Part shown: piece after piece, positions 45,192 through 54,576 of the stretch
Numbering within the stretch: the first letter of the stretch is position 1
How the letters are laid out: each line of letters begins with the position of its first letter
Assembly (NCBI GenBank): GCA_963798655.1
Contig: CAWCUH010000004.1
Coordinates: 310,001 to 374,000 of the forward strand
Direction: 5' to 3'
DNA length: 64,000 nucleotides
Origin: CAVSMC01 sp963798655
GTDB taxonomy: Bacteria; Pseudomonadota; Gammaproteobacteria; Burkholderiales; Casimicrobiaceae
Position numbers and translations under genes: made by a program
Notes under the pieces: model-generated
Told to the model about the DNA's origin: nothing
Databases searched by the model: none
Seen by the model: the letters and a program-made list of their open reading frames with translations, nothing else

Positions 45192-45697
45192 TGGAACCAG
45201 CGCTTGCCGGCCGGGTTCGCCTCGACGACATCGCCCGGGCGCGCGCCGGCGGCGGGCATCGCGAGCGTCACCCGCTGCACCTGCGGCGGATAGCAGACGC
45301 CGATGTCGGCGCAGCCCTGAGACTCCGCCTTGACGATCACACGCGAGCCGGCGACCGCGCGGTCGAGCGGCAGCCGGACAACGATGTCGCCGCGATACGT
45401 TTCGACGCGACCGAAGAACGCGTCCTCCTTCCATTTGCCCGGCGGAAACGCCGGCGCGCCAGCGAGCGGTGCCGGCTCGACGGTGAAGCGGATCTTGTCG
45501 CGGTAGAGGTAGTAGCCGTTCGCGATCGCGAAGTGCGCCTCGATCGTCGTCGGATCGAGCCCGCGCGCGCTGAACGCGAACGCCCGCTCCGGCGGCAGCA
45601 GATCCGGCGCCGCGCCAGCGACGTCGCGGGCAAGCGCGAGCGCCAGGATGGCGCCGAGCACCGCTTCAGACGCGCGTCGGTTGAGCGGTTTCGGCAT
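45188..45697 (-). CDS. DsbD N-terminal domain protein (lacks membrane and C-terminal domains)
   Basis: A 169-residue exported protein with a signal peptide and one nDsbD domain (about 30-150): AFAFSARGLDPTTIEAHF, YYLYRDKIRFTVE and the redox pair in SQGCADIGVCYPPQVQR. Full-length DsbD (about 570-600 residues) goes on to eight membrane helices and a thioredoxin-like domain; here the frame ends at ANPAGKRWFQ. Electrons from the cytoplasm therefore cannot reach nDsbD through this protein alone. Possibly the TlpA-type neighbour or a separate CcdA serves it. It may be a natural short form or the product of a deletion. Confidence 0.8.
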   Translation of the reverse strand: MPKPLNRRASEAVLGAILALALARDVAGAAPDLLPPERAFAFSARGLDPTTIEAHFAIANGYYLYRDKIRFTVEPAPLAGAPAFPPGKWKEDAFFGRVETYRGDIVVRLPLDRAVAGSRVIVKAESQGCADIGVCYPPQVQRVTLAMPAAGARPGDVVEANPAGKRWFQ

Positions 45698-46001
45698 CGA
45701 TCCAGTCGAGATATTCGCGCAGCGCAGCGACGATCGGGACAGCCACGATCTCGGGAAGTTCGTACGGGTGGCGCGCGCGAATCGCCGCCTCCAGCGCCGG
45801 ATAGCGCGCCGTCGTCGTCTTTATCGACAGCGGCACTTCCTGCGCAGTTTCGATTTCGCCGCGCCAGTGATAAAGTGAATCGACTTGCGTGCCGATATTG
45901 ACGCAAGCGGCGAGGCGCTCGTCGACGAGCGCGCGCGCAAGCGACAGCGCGCTCGCGCGGTCGGGCAGGTTCGTCAGGACCAGCAGCGCCTCGCCGGGCA
46001 A
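45666..46001 (-). CDS. cutA: Divalent-cation tolerance protein CutA
   Basis: A 111-residue trimeric protein of the CutA1 family (copper tolerance; role debated). Seen: LLVLTNLPDRASALSLARAL, ERLAACVNIGTQVDSLYHWRGEI, SIKTTTARYPALEAAIRARH and PYELPEIVAVPI, all typical. No ATG or GTG is available; TTG 46001 (after GGAGTC) gives a normal N terminus. Its last 32 bases overlap the start of the DsbD-like gene. It is back to back with fxsA: the two start codons are nine bases apart. Confidence 0.9.
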   Translation of the reverse strand: MPGEALLVLTNLPDRASALSLARALVDERLAACVNIGTQVDSLYHWRGEIETAQEVPLSIKTTTARYPALEAAIRARHPYELPEIVAVPIVAALREYLDWIDAETAQPTRV

Positions 46002-46010
46002 GGAGACTCC

Positions 46011-46400
46011 ATGCGCTTCGTACTTCTGGCGATTGTACTGGCTTTCCCGCTGCTCGATCTCTACGCCACCGTGCGCGTCGCGCGCTGGACAGGCGTTCCC
46101 GTGTGGATCTGGTTCGCGCTGCCGATGACGGCTGGCCTGCTGATGCTTCGCAACGAACGCGTCAATTTCCGCTCGCACATGACCGCCGCGATGCACGGCG
46201 AGCAGCCGCTGCTGCGCGGGCTGGTCGACAGCGGGCGCAGGGTCGCCGCCGGCGTGCTGTTCCTGTTCCCCGGCGTCGTGAGCGACCTGATCGCGCTGCT
46301 GTTGCTCGCGCTGCCGATCAACGTCGGCCGCCGAGTGGAAGCGCATGCGATGTCGGCGGTGTCGCGCACGTTCGACGGCCGGTACCGACGCCTCGATTAG
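46011..46400 (+). CDS. fxsA: FxsA family membrane protein
   Basis: A 129-residue cytoplasmic-membrane protein with three or four hydrophobic segments (FVLLAIVLAFPLLDLYATV; VWIWFALPMTAGLLML; AAGVLFLFPGVVSDLIALLL). The PG.(V/L)(V/S)D motif in FLFPGVVSDLIALLLL is the family mark. FxsA in E. coli affects F exclusion of phage T7. ATG 46011 follows AAGGAGACTCC. It lies divergent from cutA and convergent with lgt. Confidence 0.88.
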   Translation: MRFVLLAIVLAFPLLDLYATVRVARWTGVPVWIWFALPMTAGLLMLRNERVNFRSHMTAAMHGEQPLLRGLVDSGRRVAAGVLFLFPGVVSDLIALLLLALPINVGRRVEAHAMSAVSRTFDGRYRRLD

Positions 46401-46526
46401 CGCGAGCCCCTCGTTCCGGCGCACGCTTCACCGTCGGAGCAATCGGCTTCTCGCCCCCGCCGTCGAACCGCGGATTCCGCGCTTGCGCCTCCGCTGTGGC
46501 GAAGCGCCGCCCGCGACGACAGAGCG

Positions 46527-47369
46527 CTACTTCATGCGATCGATCACCGTCGGCTGCGACTTGTCGGCGCGCCGGTATGCCCAGATCATCATCGCGGCGC
46601 CGATGGCGATCATCGGCAGCGACAGCCATTGGCCCATCGACAGGCCGAACGTGAGCAGGCCGAGGAAGCTGTCCGGCTCGCGCGCGTACTCGGCGATGAA
46701 GCGGCACACGCCGTAGCCGAGCAGGAACAGCCCCGACGCCGCGCCGAGCGGGCGCCGCCGGCGCGTGTAAGTCCACAGCACCGCGAACAGCAGCAGGCCT
46801 TCGAGGCCGAACTCGTAGAGCTGCGACGGATGCCGCGGCTCGGGTCCCGCCTGCGGGAAGACCATCCCCCACGGCACGTCGGTGACGCGCCCCCACAGTT
46901 CGCCGTTGATGAAGTTGCCGAGGCGTCCGGCGGCGAGGCCGAGCGGGCAAAGCGGTGCAACGAAGTCGGTGACGTCGAGCCAGCGCTTGCCGCGCCGGCG
47001 CGCGAACAGCCACAGCGCGACCAGCACGCCGAGGAAGCCGCCGTGGAAGCTCATCCCGCCTTGCCACAGCGCGAACACATCGAGCGGATGCTCGAGGTAG
47101 TACATCGGCTTGTAGAACAGCACGTATCCGAGGCGGCCGCCGAGGATCACGCCGAACACGCCATAGAACAGCATGTCGTCCACATCGCGCGGATGCCAGC
47201 CGGTCAGCAGGTTCTGCCGCGCACGGATCTTGCCGAGCACGACGAACAGGATGAAGCCGACGAGGTACATCAGGCCGTACCAGCGCACCGGCAGCGCGAT
47301 CGTCAGCGATCCGAGCGTGAACGGGCCGATGGTGAAGGCGATCGGATCGAATTGCGGATGAACGAGCAT
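46527..47369 (-). CDS. lgt: Prolipoprotein diacylglyceryl transferase Lgt
   Basis: A 280-residue inner-membrane enzyme that transfers diacylglyceryl from phosphatidylglycerol to the lipobox cysteine of prolipoproteins. Seven membrane spans; marks are VRWYGLMYLVGF, GGRLGYVLFYKP, GGMSFHGGFLGVL (catalytic His region) and the signature AGRLGNFINGELWGR. The length fits. It is divergent from ilvD, sharing an 79-base intergenic region with TATAAT-like sequences. Confidence 0.96.
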   Translation of the reverse strand: MLVHPQFDPIAFTIGPFTLGSLTIALPVRWYGLMYLVGFILFVVLGKIRARQNLLTGWHPRDVDDMLFYGVFGVILGGRLGYVLFYKPMYYLEHPLDVFALWQGGMSFHGGFLGVLVALWLFARRRGKRWLDVTDFVAPLCPLGLAAGRLGNFINGELWGRVTDVPWGMVFPQAGPEPRHPSQLYEFGLEGLLLFAVLWTYTRRRRPLGAASGLFLLGYGVCRFIAEYAREPDSFLGLLTFGLSMGQWLSLPMIAIGAAMMIWAYRRADKSQPTVIDRMK

Positions 47370-47401
47370 GCCTGAGTCGCGCGCTGCGCTAGAATTGGCC
47401 G

Positions 47402-47407
47402 ATTATA
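47402..47407 (-). promoter_or_regulatory. Candidate -10 box for lgt in the lgt-ilvD divergent region
   Basis: On the minus strand TATAAT occurs 33 bases before the lgt ATG. The same spot reads ATTATA on the plus strand, toward ilvD, and a small inverted repeat CTGAATTTTCAG (47412-47423) stands beside it. No strong -35 box is seen for either direction. Confidence 0.4.
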
Positions 47408-47448
47408 CGCACTGAATTTTCAGCGCTTTTTCGCTCGAGGAATCCGAA

Positions 47449-49131
47449 ATGCCCAGCAATCGCCGTTCCCGCACCATCACCGGCGGCATCGCCCGCTCGC
47501 CCAACCGCGCGATGCTTCGCGCCGTCGGCTTCGGCGATGCCGACTTCGACAAGCCGATCGTCGGCGTCGCCAACGGACACAGCACGATGAACCCGTGCAA
47601 CGCCGGCATCCAGCCTCTGGTCGACCGCGCGATGGCGGCGCTCAGGGAAGCTGGCGCGATGCCGCAGGTCTTCGGCTTTCCCACCGTTACCGACGGTATC
47701 GGCATGGGAACCGAAGGAATGAAGTACTCGCTCGTGTCGCGCGAGGTCATCGCCGACTCGATCGAGGTCGCCGTGAACGGCCAGCTGATGGACGGCGTCG
47801 TCTGCGTCGGCGGCTGCGACAAGAACATGCCGGGCAGCATGATGGCGATGGCGCGCATCGACGTGCCCGGCATCTTCGTCTACGCGGGCACGATCAAGCC
47901 CGGGTACTGGAAAGGCGAGAAGCTCACGATCGTGTCGCCGTTCGAAGCGGTCGGTGCGTACACCGCGGGCAAGATGTCGAAGGAGGACTACGAGGGCATC
48001 GAGCGCAACGCCTGCCCCAGTGTGGGCGCATGCGGCGGCCAGTACACGGCGAACACGATGAGCTCGTCGTTCGAGGCGCTCGGCATGAGCGTCCTCGGCT
48101 CGTCGCAGATGGCGTCGCCCGACGCCGAGAAGGCCGATTCGGCCGCCGAGTCCGCGCGAGTGCTCGTTCGTGCCGTCGAAAGGGACCTGAAGCCGCGCGA
48201 CATCATCACGCGGCGCTCGATCGAGAACGCGATCGCGCTCGTCATGGCGACCGGCGGGTCGACCAACGCCGTGTTGCACTACCTCGCGATCGCCGCCGCC
48301 GCCGAAGTCGAGTGGACGATCGACGACTTCGAGCGCGTGCGCCGCAAGGTGCCGGTGGTCTGCGAGTTGAAGCCGTCGGGACGATTCGTCGCGACCGACT
48401 TCCACGCCGCCGGCGGCGTGCCGCAGGTGCTGCGCATCCTGCTCGACCACGGGGTCGTCGACGGCGAGTGCATGACGATCAGCGGCCGGCGACTGGGCGA
48501 GGAGCTCGAGCGCGTCGCGCGCGAGCCGCGCGCCGACCAGCAGGTGATCCGACCGTGGGACAAGCCGATGTACGCGCAAGGCCATCTCGCGATCCTGAAA
48601 GGCAACCTCGCGACCGAAGGCTGCGTCGCGAAGATCACCGGCTTGAAGAACCCGTCGATCACGGGGCCCGCGCGCGTTTTCGATTCCGAGAACGACTGCA
48701 TGGAGGCGATCCTCGCGAAGAAGATCCGTGCCGGCGACGTGATCGTCATCCGCTACGAAGGTCCGAAAGGCGGTCCCGGCATGCAGGAGATGCTCGCGCC
48801 GACGTCGGCGCTGATCGGGCAAGGGCTCGGCGAGTCGGTCGGGCTCGTTACCGACGGCCGCTTCTCCGGCGGCACGTGGGGCATGGTCGTCGGGCACGTC
48901 GCGCCCGAAGCGTACGTCGGCGGCACGATTGCGCTCGTCCTGGAGGGCGATTCGGTGACGATCGACGCCCACAAGCTGCTGATCCAGTTGAACGTCGCCG
49001 ACGACGAGCTCGCGCGACGGCGCTCGCGCTGGCGCGCTCCGGCGCCGCGTTACACCAAAGGCGTGCTCGCGAAGTACATGCGGCTCGTGTCTACGGCGAG
49101 CCTGGGCGCGATCACCGATCGTCCGCATTGA
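47449..49131 (+). CDS. ilvD: Dihydroxy-acid dehydratase IlvD
   Basis: A 560-residue Fe-S dehydratase of branched-chain amino acid and pantothenate synthesis, converting dihydroxyisovalerate to ketoisovalerate. Cluster cysteines are in NPCNAGIQPL, VGGCDKNMPGSMM and PSVGACGGQYTANTM; other marks are GYWKGEKLTI, ATGGSTNAVLHYLAIA and TDGRFSGGTWGMVVGH with the catalytic Ser. Length matches the short (about 560) IlvD type. Its TGA overlaps the ATG of the next gene (TGATG). Confidence 0.97.
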   Translation: MPSNRRSRTITGGIARSPNRAMLRAVGFGDADFDKPIVGVANGHSTMNPCNAGIQPLVDRAMAALREAGAMPQVFGFPTVTDGIGMGTEGMKYSLVSREVIADSIEVAVNGQLMDGVVCVGGCDKNMPGSMMAMARIDVPGIFVYAGTIKPGYWKGEKLTIVSPFEAVGAYTAGKMSKEDYEGIERNACPSVGACGGQYTANTMSSSFEALGMSVLGSSQMASPDAEKADSAAESARVLVRAVERDLKPRDIITRRSIENAIALVMATGGSTNAVLHYLAIAAAAEVEWTIDDFERVRRKVPVVCELKPSGRFVATDFHAAGGVPQVLRILLDHGVVDGECMTISGRRLGEELERVAREPRADQQVIRPWDKPMYAQGHLAILKGNLATEGCVAKITGLKNPSITGPARVFDSENDCMEAILAKKIRAGDVIVIRYEGPKGGPGMQEMLAPTSALIGQGLGESVGLVTDGRFSGGTWGMVVGHVAPEAYVGGTIALVLEGDSVTIDAHKLLIQLNVADDELARRRSRWRAPAPRYTKGVLAKYMRLVSTASLGAITDRPH

Positions 49132-49721
49132 TGCGAGCGGCGCACGCCGCGACGATCGCCGCGTTCGTGATTGCGGCGCTTGCGGCGTCGGCCGCTCGGT
49201 GCGCCGGCGAAGCGGACGCGCGCGATGTCGCGCTCGCGAACGCCGGATTCGAAGGCGGGCAGTCCGCGAGCGGCCATCCGCAGGGCTGGGCGCCGATGCA
49301 GCACGTCACCGTCGACGCGTACAGGTTCGTCGTCGACCAGCAGGTCAAGCACTCCGGGGCGAAGAGCCTTCGCATTGCGCGCGACGCCGCGGAGCCGTTC
49401 GGCTCGATCGTGCAGCGCGTGTCCGACGCGACGCTTCGCGGCCGCACCGTGCGTTTCTCGGCATGGCTGCGCACGCAGGACGCGGCGACGGGAAGCGGCG
49501 CCGGCGGCGGCGCGCTGATCGTGCAGGCGTTTCGCGGCGGTGCGCTTGCCGCGTACGAGCACATGCGCGCATCGCCGGTGAAGGGCACGAGCGACTGGCG
49601 GCAGTATTCGATCACGCTCGCGATCCCGGCCGACGCGGATGCCGTCGAGGTCGGCGCGATGCTCGTCGGCCCGGGCACGCTGTGGTTCGACGACGCGAGG
49701 CTCGAGATCGCGGCGCCGTAG
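49131..49721 (+). CDS. Exported protein with carbohydrate-binding-like jellyroll domain
   Basis: A 196-residue protein with a signal peptide (AATIAAFVIAALAASAARCAG) and one beta-sandwich domain resembling CBM4/9-like or galactose-binding-like modules: NAGFEGGQSASGHPQGWAPM, SGAKSLRIARDAAEPFGSI, VRFSAWLRTQD and GPGTLWFDDARLEI, the last being typical of these modules. It probably binds a surface sugar or polymer, but no ligand can be named. It is coupled to ilvD by a TGATG overlap although the functions look unrelated. Confidence 0.72.
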   Translation: MRAAHAATIAAFVIAALAASAARCAGEADARDVALANAGFEGGQSASGHPQGWAPMQHVTVDAYRFVVDQQVKHSGAKSLRIARDAAEPFGSIVQRVSDATLRGRTVRFSAWLRTQDAATGSGAGGGALIVQAFRGGALAAYEHMRASPVKGTSDWRQYSITLAIPADADAVEVGAMLVGPGTLWFDDARLEIAAP

Positions 49722-49818
49722 CGCGCGACGCGCCCGGCTTGGAGCGAAACGGCGACCGCGCGTCGTCGCCACGGAATCGCTTGCCATCGGGCGCTGTTCG
49801 CATCGCACGGAGGACCCA

Positions 49819-50544
49819 GTGAACGTCTCGATGTCCAGGCTGCGACGCGCATTCGCCGTCGCGGCGCTTCCGTTCGTGGCCGCGTGCGCCGGCTATTCCC
49901 CCGGCGGCGCACAGGGGCCGCCCGTCGAAGCGCCGAGCTATCACGTCGGCGACCGCTGGGTTTACCGGGCGACGGACGGCTTCCGCAGTCCTGTCGTCTG
50001 GGAGGAAGTGCACGAGGTCACCGCCGTCGGCGCCGACGGCATCCGCGTGCGCGTGACGCAGGCGGGGCCGAACGTGGCGAACGCGCGTGTCGAGCAGCTC
50101 GCCGCGCCAGGCATCGTGCGCGTCGGCGCGCTGTTCGACGCCGAAACGCGCGACTTCGCGCGGCCGCTTCAGCGCTATGAATTCCCGCTCGTGCCCGGAC
50201 GCACGTGGAGCCAGTTCGTCAGGAACCTGAACGAGACGACGAAGCGCGAAGGCGAGATCAACCGCTACGTGCGTGTCGGCGGGTGGCAGAAGGTGAGCAC
50301 GCCGGCCGGCACGTTCGATGCGATCCGGATGACGGTGATCATGCGGCTCGACGACGACGAGTTCTGGCGCTTTCCGACCGATTGCACGTACGCGATCTGG
50401 TACGCGCCGGCGGTGCGCGGCATCGTGCGCGAGGAGAAGGAAGCGCAGTACCTCGAAAAGGGCGAATCGATGGACGGCGTCGGCGCGATCCGCAGCCAGC
50501 ACGCGACCGTCGAGCTCGTGCGCTTCGTACCGGGCGCGAGCTAG
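49819..50544 (+). CDS. Putative lipoprotein of unknown function
   Basis: A 241-residue predicted lipoprotein. The signal peptide FAVAALPFVAACAGYS has a lipobox VAAC, with the +2 residue Ala favouring the outer membrane. The mature part looks beta-rich (SYHVGDRWVYRATDG, TFDAIRMTVIMRLDDDEFW, YAIWYAPAVRGIVREEKE). I do not recognise a named family; the YxVGDxWxYR and TPAGTFDA patterns recur in uncharacterised exported proteins of betaproteobacteria. GTG 49819 is preceded by GGAGGA at good spacing, which decides the start. It lies 98 bases after the preceding exported protein and converges with metF. Confidence 0.78.
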   Translation: MNVSMSRLRRAFAVAALPFVAACAGYSPGGAQGPPVEAPSYHVGDRWVYRATDGFRSPVVWEEVHEVTAVGADGIRVRVTQAGPNVANARVEQLAAPGIVRVGALFDAETRDFARPLQRYEFPLVPGRTWSQFVRNLNETTKREGEINRYVRVGGWQKVSTPAGTFDAIRMTVIMRLDDDEFWRFPTDCTYAIWYAPAVRGIVREEKEAQYLEKGESMDGVGAIRSQHATVELVRFVPGAS

Positions 50545-50575
50545 CGCGGCGGCCGCGCGTTCGGGCGCGCGAGGC

Positions 50576-51415
50576 TCACAGGCCGAGACGCTGCCAGATC
50601 GTCGTGGTGAGTCCGGCCTGGTTCAGCGTGTAGAAATGCAGGCCGGGCGCGCCCCGAGCGAGCAGGCCGGCGCACAATTCGGTCACGACGTCGAGGCCGA
50701 ACGCGCGGATCGACGCGGTGTCGTCGCCGAAGCCTTCGAGCCGGCGCCGGATCCAGCGCGGAATCTCGGCGCCGCAGGCGTCGGAAAAGCGTGCGAGCTT
50801 CGAGAAGCTGCCGATCGGCATGATGCCGGCGACGATCGGCACGCGAATGTTCATCGCGGCGCACTCGTCGACGAAACGCCAGTACGCGTCGGCGTTGAAG
50901 AAATACTGCGTGATCGCCGAGTCGGCGCCCGCCTCGATCTTGCGCCGAAACGCGCCCAGGTCCTCCGTGGCGCTGCGCGCCTGCGGGTGGCACTCCGGAT
51001 ACGCGGCGACGTCGATGCGAAACCAGTCGCCGGTCTCCGCGCGGATGAACGCCACCAGCTCGCTCGCATAGCGGAAATCGCCGGCGTCCGGTGACCCGGA
51101 CGGCAGGTCGCCGCGCAGCGCGACGAGGTGGCGGATGTTGTGCGCGCGATAGCGTGCGAGCACGTCGCGCAGGCCGTCGCGCGTGGATCCGATGCAGGAA
51201 AGATGCGGCGCCGCCGGCAAGCCCTCGCCGATCATCTCGACGACGGCCGCGAGCGTGCCTTCGCGCGTCGAGCCGCCGGCGCCGTACGTCACCGAGAAGA
51301 AGTCCGGCTTGAGCTGCGCGAGCTGCGCGCGCGTCGAGCGAAGCTTTGCGACGCCCTCCGGCGTCTTCGGCGGGAAGAACTCGAAGCTGAGCGTGCGAGC
51401 GTCGCTTTCGCTCAT
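50576..51415 (-). CDS. metF: Methylenetetrahydrofolate reductase MetF
   Basis: A 279-residue FAD enzyme reducing 5,10-methylene-THF to 5-methyl-THF for methionine synthesis. Family marks: LSFEFFPPKTPEG, FFSVTYGAGGSTREGT, HLVALRGDLP, AAYPECHPQ and ITQYFFNADAYWRFVDEC. ATG 51415 overlaps the stop of the holin-like gene (TGATG). It lies downstream of ahcY on the same strand, so methyl-cycle genes are grouped. Confidence 0.96.
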   Translation of the reverse strand: MSESDARTLSFEFFPPKTPEGVAKLRSTRAQLAQLKPDFFSVTYGAGGSTREGTLAAVVEMIGEGLPAAPHLSCIGSTRDGLRDVLARYRAHNIRHLVALRGDLPSGSPDAGDFRYASELVAFIRAETGDWFRIDVAAYPECHPQARSATEDLGAFRRKIEAGADSAITQYFFNADAYWRFVDECAAMNIRVPIVAGIMPIGSFSKLARFSDACGAEIPRWIRRRLEGFGDDTASIRAFGLDVVTELCAGLLARGAPGLHFYTLNQAGLTTTIWQRLGL

Positions 51416-51768
51416 CACAGGGAATCGCGGTTCGGCATCAGCAACGCCGACAGCAGCCACGAAATGATGCTGTAGACGATCGCGCCGAACACCGCCGACC
51501 AGAATCCGCCGACATGGAATCCGTCGACGAAGGAGCCGACGGCCCAGAAGAGGAGCCCGTTGATCACGAAGATGAAGAGGCCCAGCGTGAGCAGCGTCGC
51601 GGGCAGCGTGAGCAGCACGAGCACCGGTCGGACCAGCGTGTTGACGAGACCGAGCACGAGGGCCGCGAAGAGCGCCGTCCAGAACGAGTCGACGCGGATC
51701 GAGGGCATGATGTACGGCAGCAGGAACAGCGCCGCCGCGTTGATGAGCCAGACGAGCAGCAATCGCAT
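51415..51768 (-). CDS. Phage holin family (4-TM, PF04020-type) protein
   Basis: A 117-residue protein with four hydrophobic segments (LVWLINAAALFLLPYIMPSI; FWTALFAALVLGLVNTLV; LLTLPATLLTLGLFIFVING; FWSAVFGAIVYSIISWLLSAL). The LVNTLVRPVLVLLTLPATLLTLG block is characteristic. Despite the family name it is a chromosomal gene usually found between ahcY and metF in betaproteobacteria; no phage genes are near. Function unknown. Confidence 0.88.
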   Translation of the reverse strand: MRLLLVWLINAAALFLLPYIMPSIRVDSFWTALFAALVLGLVNTLVRPVLVLLTLPATLLTLGLFIFVINGLLFWAVGSFVDGFHVGGFWSAVFGAIVYSIISWLLSALLMPNRDSL

Positions 51769-51771
51769 CGA

Positions 51772-52695
51772 TTACCTCCGCACGCCGTCACAATACGGCT
51801 TCAGCGCCGCGTATAGCGTCGCGCTGACCGGCGCGGCGATGTTCGATTCCCGCGCCATCCGCGCGACGCCGCCGGAGAGCCACGGCGCCTCGAGTCGATT
51901 GCCGGCGGCGAGGTCGTTCGCCATCGACGACGTCATCTCGTACGGCAGCCCGTCGGCGAACGCGAGCTGCTGCTCGACGTAGTCGTCCGCCAGTGCGACG
52001 CCGCGCGCGCGCGCGAGCGCCCAGGCTTCGCGGATCGCCGCCTCGAGCACCGCGCGCATGTCGGCGTCGTCGCGGATCACGCCGATCGGCTTGCGCGCAA
52101 CGCTGGTTACGCCCGACATCGCGGCGAGGAAGCAGAACTTGGCCCACAGTGCCGCTTCGATGTCCGCCACGACTTCGACGTCGAAGCGCGCCTCGCGACA
52201 CGCTGCGGCGAACGCGTCGACCCGCGGCTGCTGCGACGCGATCGTTGGACCGATGCGAAGCCGCGCCATCGTGCCCGTATGCGCGATCACGCCCGGCTCG
52301 GCGATCGTCGCCGCGATGTACGCGACGCCGCCGGCGACGCGGTTGCGCCCCACGACAGCGCCGATGCGATCGACGCTCTCGACGCCGTTCTGGAACGGGA
52401 TCACGATGCCGCCGTCGCGCACGAGCGCCACGCATCGCGCGGCGGCTTCCTCGGTGTCCCACAGCTTCACCGCGAACATGACGACGTCCACCGCGCCGAT
52501 CGAGGCCGGATCGTCAGTGATACGCGGGTTCGCGAGATGAGCGTCGCCGTTCGCGCTTCGCACCGACAGGCCGCGCTCGCGCATCGCGGCGAGATGCCGG
52601 CCGCGCGCGACGAACGCGACATCGTGCCCTGCCTGCGCGAGCCGCGCGCCGAAATAGCCGCCGACACCGCCCGCGCCCATCACGGCAATGCGCAT
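51772..52695 (-). CDS. panE: 2-dehydropantoate 2-reductase (ketopantoate reductase)
   Basis: A 307-residue NADPH enzyme that reduces ketopantoate to pantoate. Rossmann motif MGAGGVGGYFGARLAQAG at the N terminus; VMFAVKLWDTEEAA, IPFQNGVES and VAGGVAYIAATI (which stands in for the usual catalytic-lysine neighbourhood, FCFLAAMSGVTSVARKPIG further on), and C-terminal ANDLAAGNRLEAPWLSGGV. Panthothenate work shares its substrate with ilvD nearby. Some family members act on other keto acids, so the substrate is by family. Confidence 0.85.
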   Translation of the reverse strand: MRIAVMGAGGVGGYFGARLAQAGHDVAFVARGRHLAAMRERGLSVRSANGDAHLANPRITDDPASIGAVDVVMFAVKLWDTEEAAARCVALVRDGGIVIPFQNGVESVDRIGAVVGRNRVAGGVAYIAATIAEPGVIAHTGTMARLRIGPTIASQQPRVDAFAAACREARFDVEVVADIEAALWAKFCFLAAMSGVTSVARKPIGVIRDDADMRAVLEAAIREAWALARARGVALADDYVEQQLAFADGLPYEMTSSMANDLAAGNRLEAPWLSGGVARMARESNIAAPVSATLYAALKPYCDGVRR

Positions 52696-52822
52696 CGCTC
52701 AAGCCTCCCGCATGCCACTCGTTGTTTCGCTGCAACCGGCCGCGCCGTTCGCCGCGTTCTTCGCTGGCGCGAAGCGACGACGGTCCAACGCAGCGGACGG
52801 GGCGGCGTGATTGAGCAGCGTA

Positions 52823-54280
<1,458 letters not shown>

Positions 54281-54357
54281 CGAGTCACTCCTTGTCGAGC
54301 GACCCGCTGCGAGACGATGAAGGCGGGCTTCGTCGCCCCGTGGCGAGCCACGGTTCA

Positions 54358-54428
54358 ACGAGCGCCGTTGCATGGAAGTCCCGAGCCTGGCGGCGGCCGA
54401 CGGCCGACGTTGCAACGCTCCTCGGGAA
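54358..54428 (-). ncRNA. S-adenosylhomocysteine (SAH) riboswitch in the ahcY leader
   Basis: Minus-strand RNA from about 54428 reads CCCGAGGAGCGTTGCAACG, a GC-rich middle hairpin, CCAGGCTCGGGAC and CAACGGCGCTC. GAGCG (54420-54416) pairs with CGCTC (54364-54360) as the closing stem, and CCCGAG (54426-54421) pairs with CTCGGG (54385-54380) as the pseudoknot. These are the conserved elements of the SAH riboswitch class, which turns ahcY on when SAH binds. It ends about 78 bases before the ATG. Confidence 0.92.
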
Positions 54429-54434
54429 CGTGCC

Positions 54435-54440
54435 ATTTTA
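54435..54440 (-). promoter_or_regulatory. -10 box of the ahcY promoter
   Basis: TAAAAT on the minus strand ends seven bases before the first base of the SAH riboswitch, so the predicted transcript begins exactly with the aptamer. The -35 region (GGCACA at best) is poor. Confidence 0.55.
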
Positions 54441-54576
54441 CGACAATCGCGGCGTTCTGTGCCGCGGCGCCCGCCTCCGCCGGCCCGGCCGCGCCATACA
54501 GTTGGTTACAACTCCGGCGCAACGAACCGCGCCATAACCGGACAATCCAAGGTTCGGCAGCCGGCCCACTCCTTTG

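Noticed and set aside
46401..46526. A terminator or small RNA between fxsA and lgt
   Set aside because: Only a 5-bp hairpin (CGCGG-ATT-CCGCG near 46469-46481) without a T-tract is visible; nothing else is distinctive.
51415..51768. Prophage or lysis cassette around the holin-family gene
   Set aside because: No endolysin, spanin or structural phage genes are near; this family is a fixed chromosomal neighbour of ahcY and metF.
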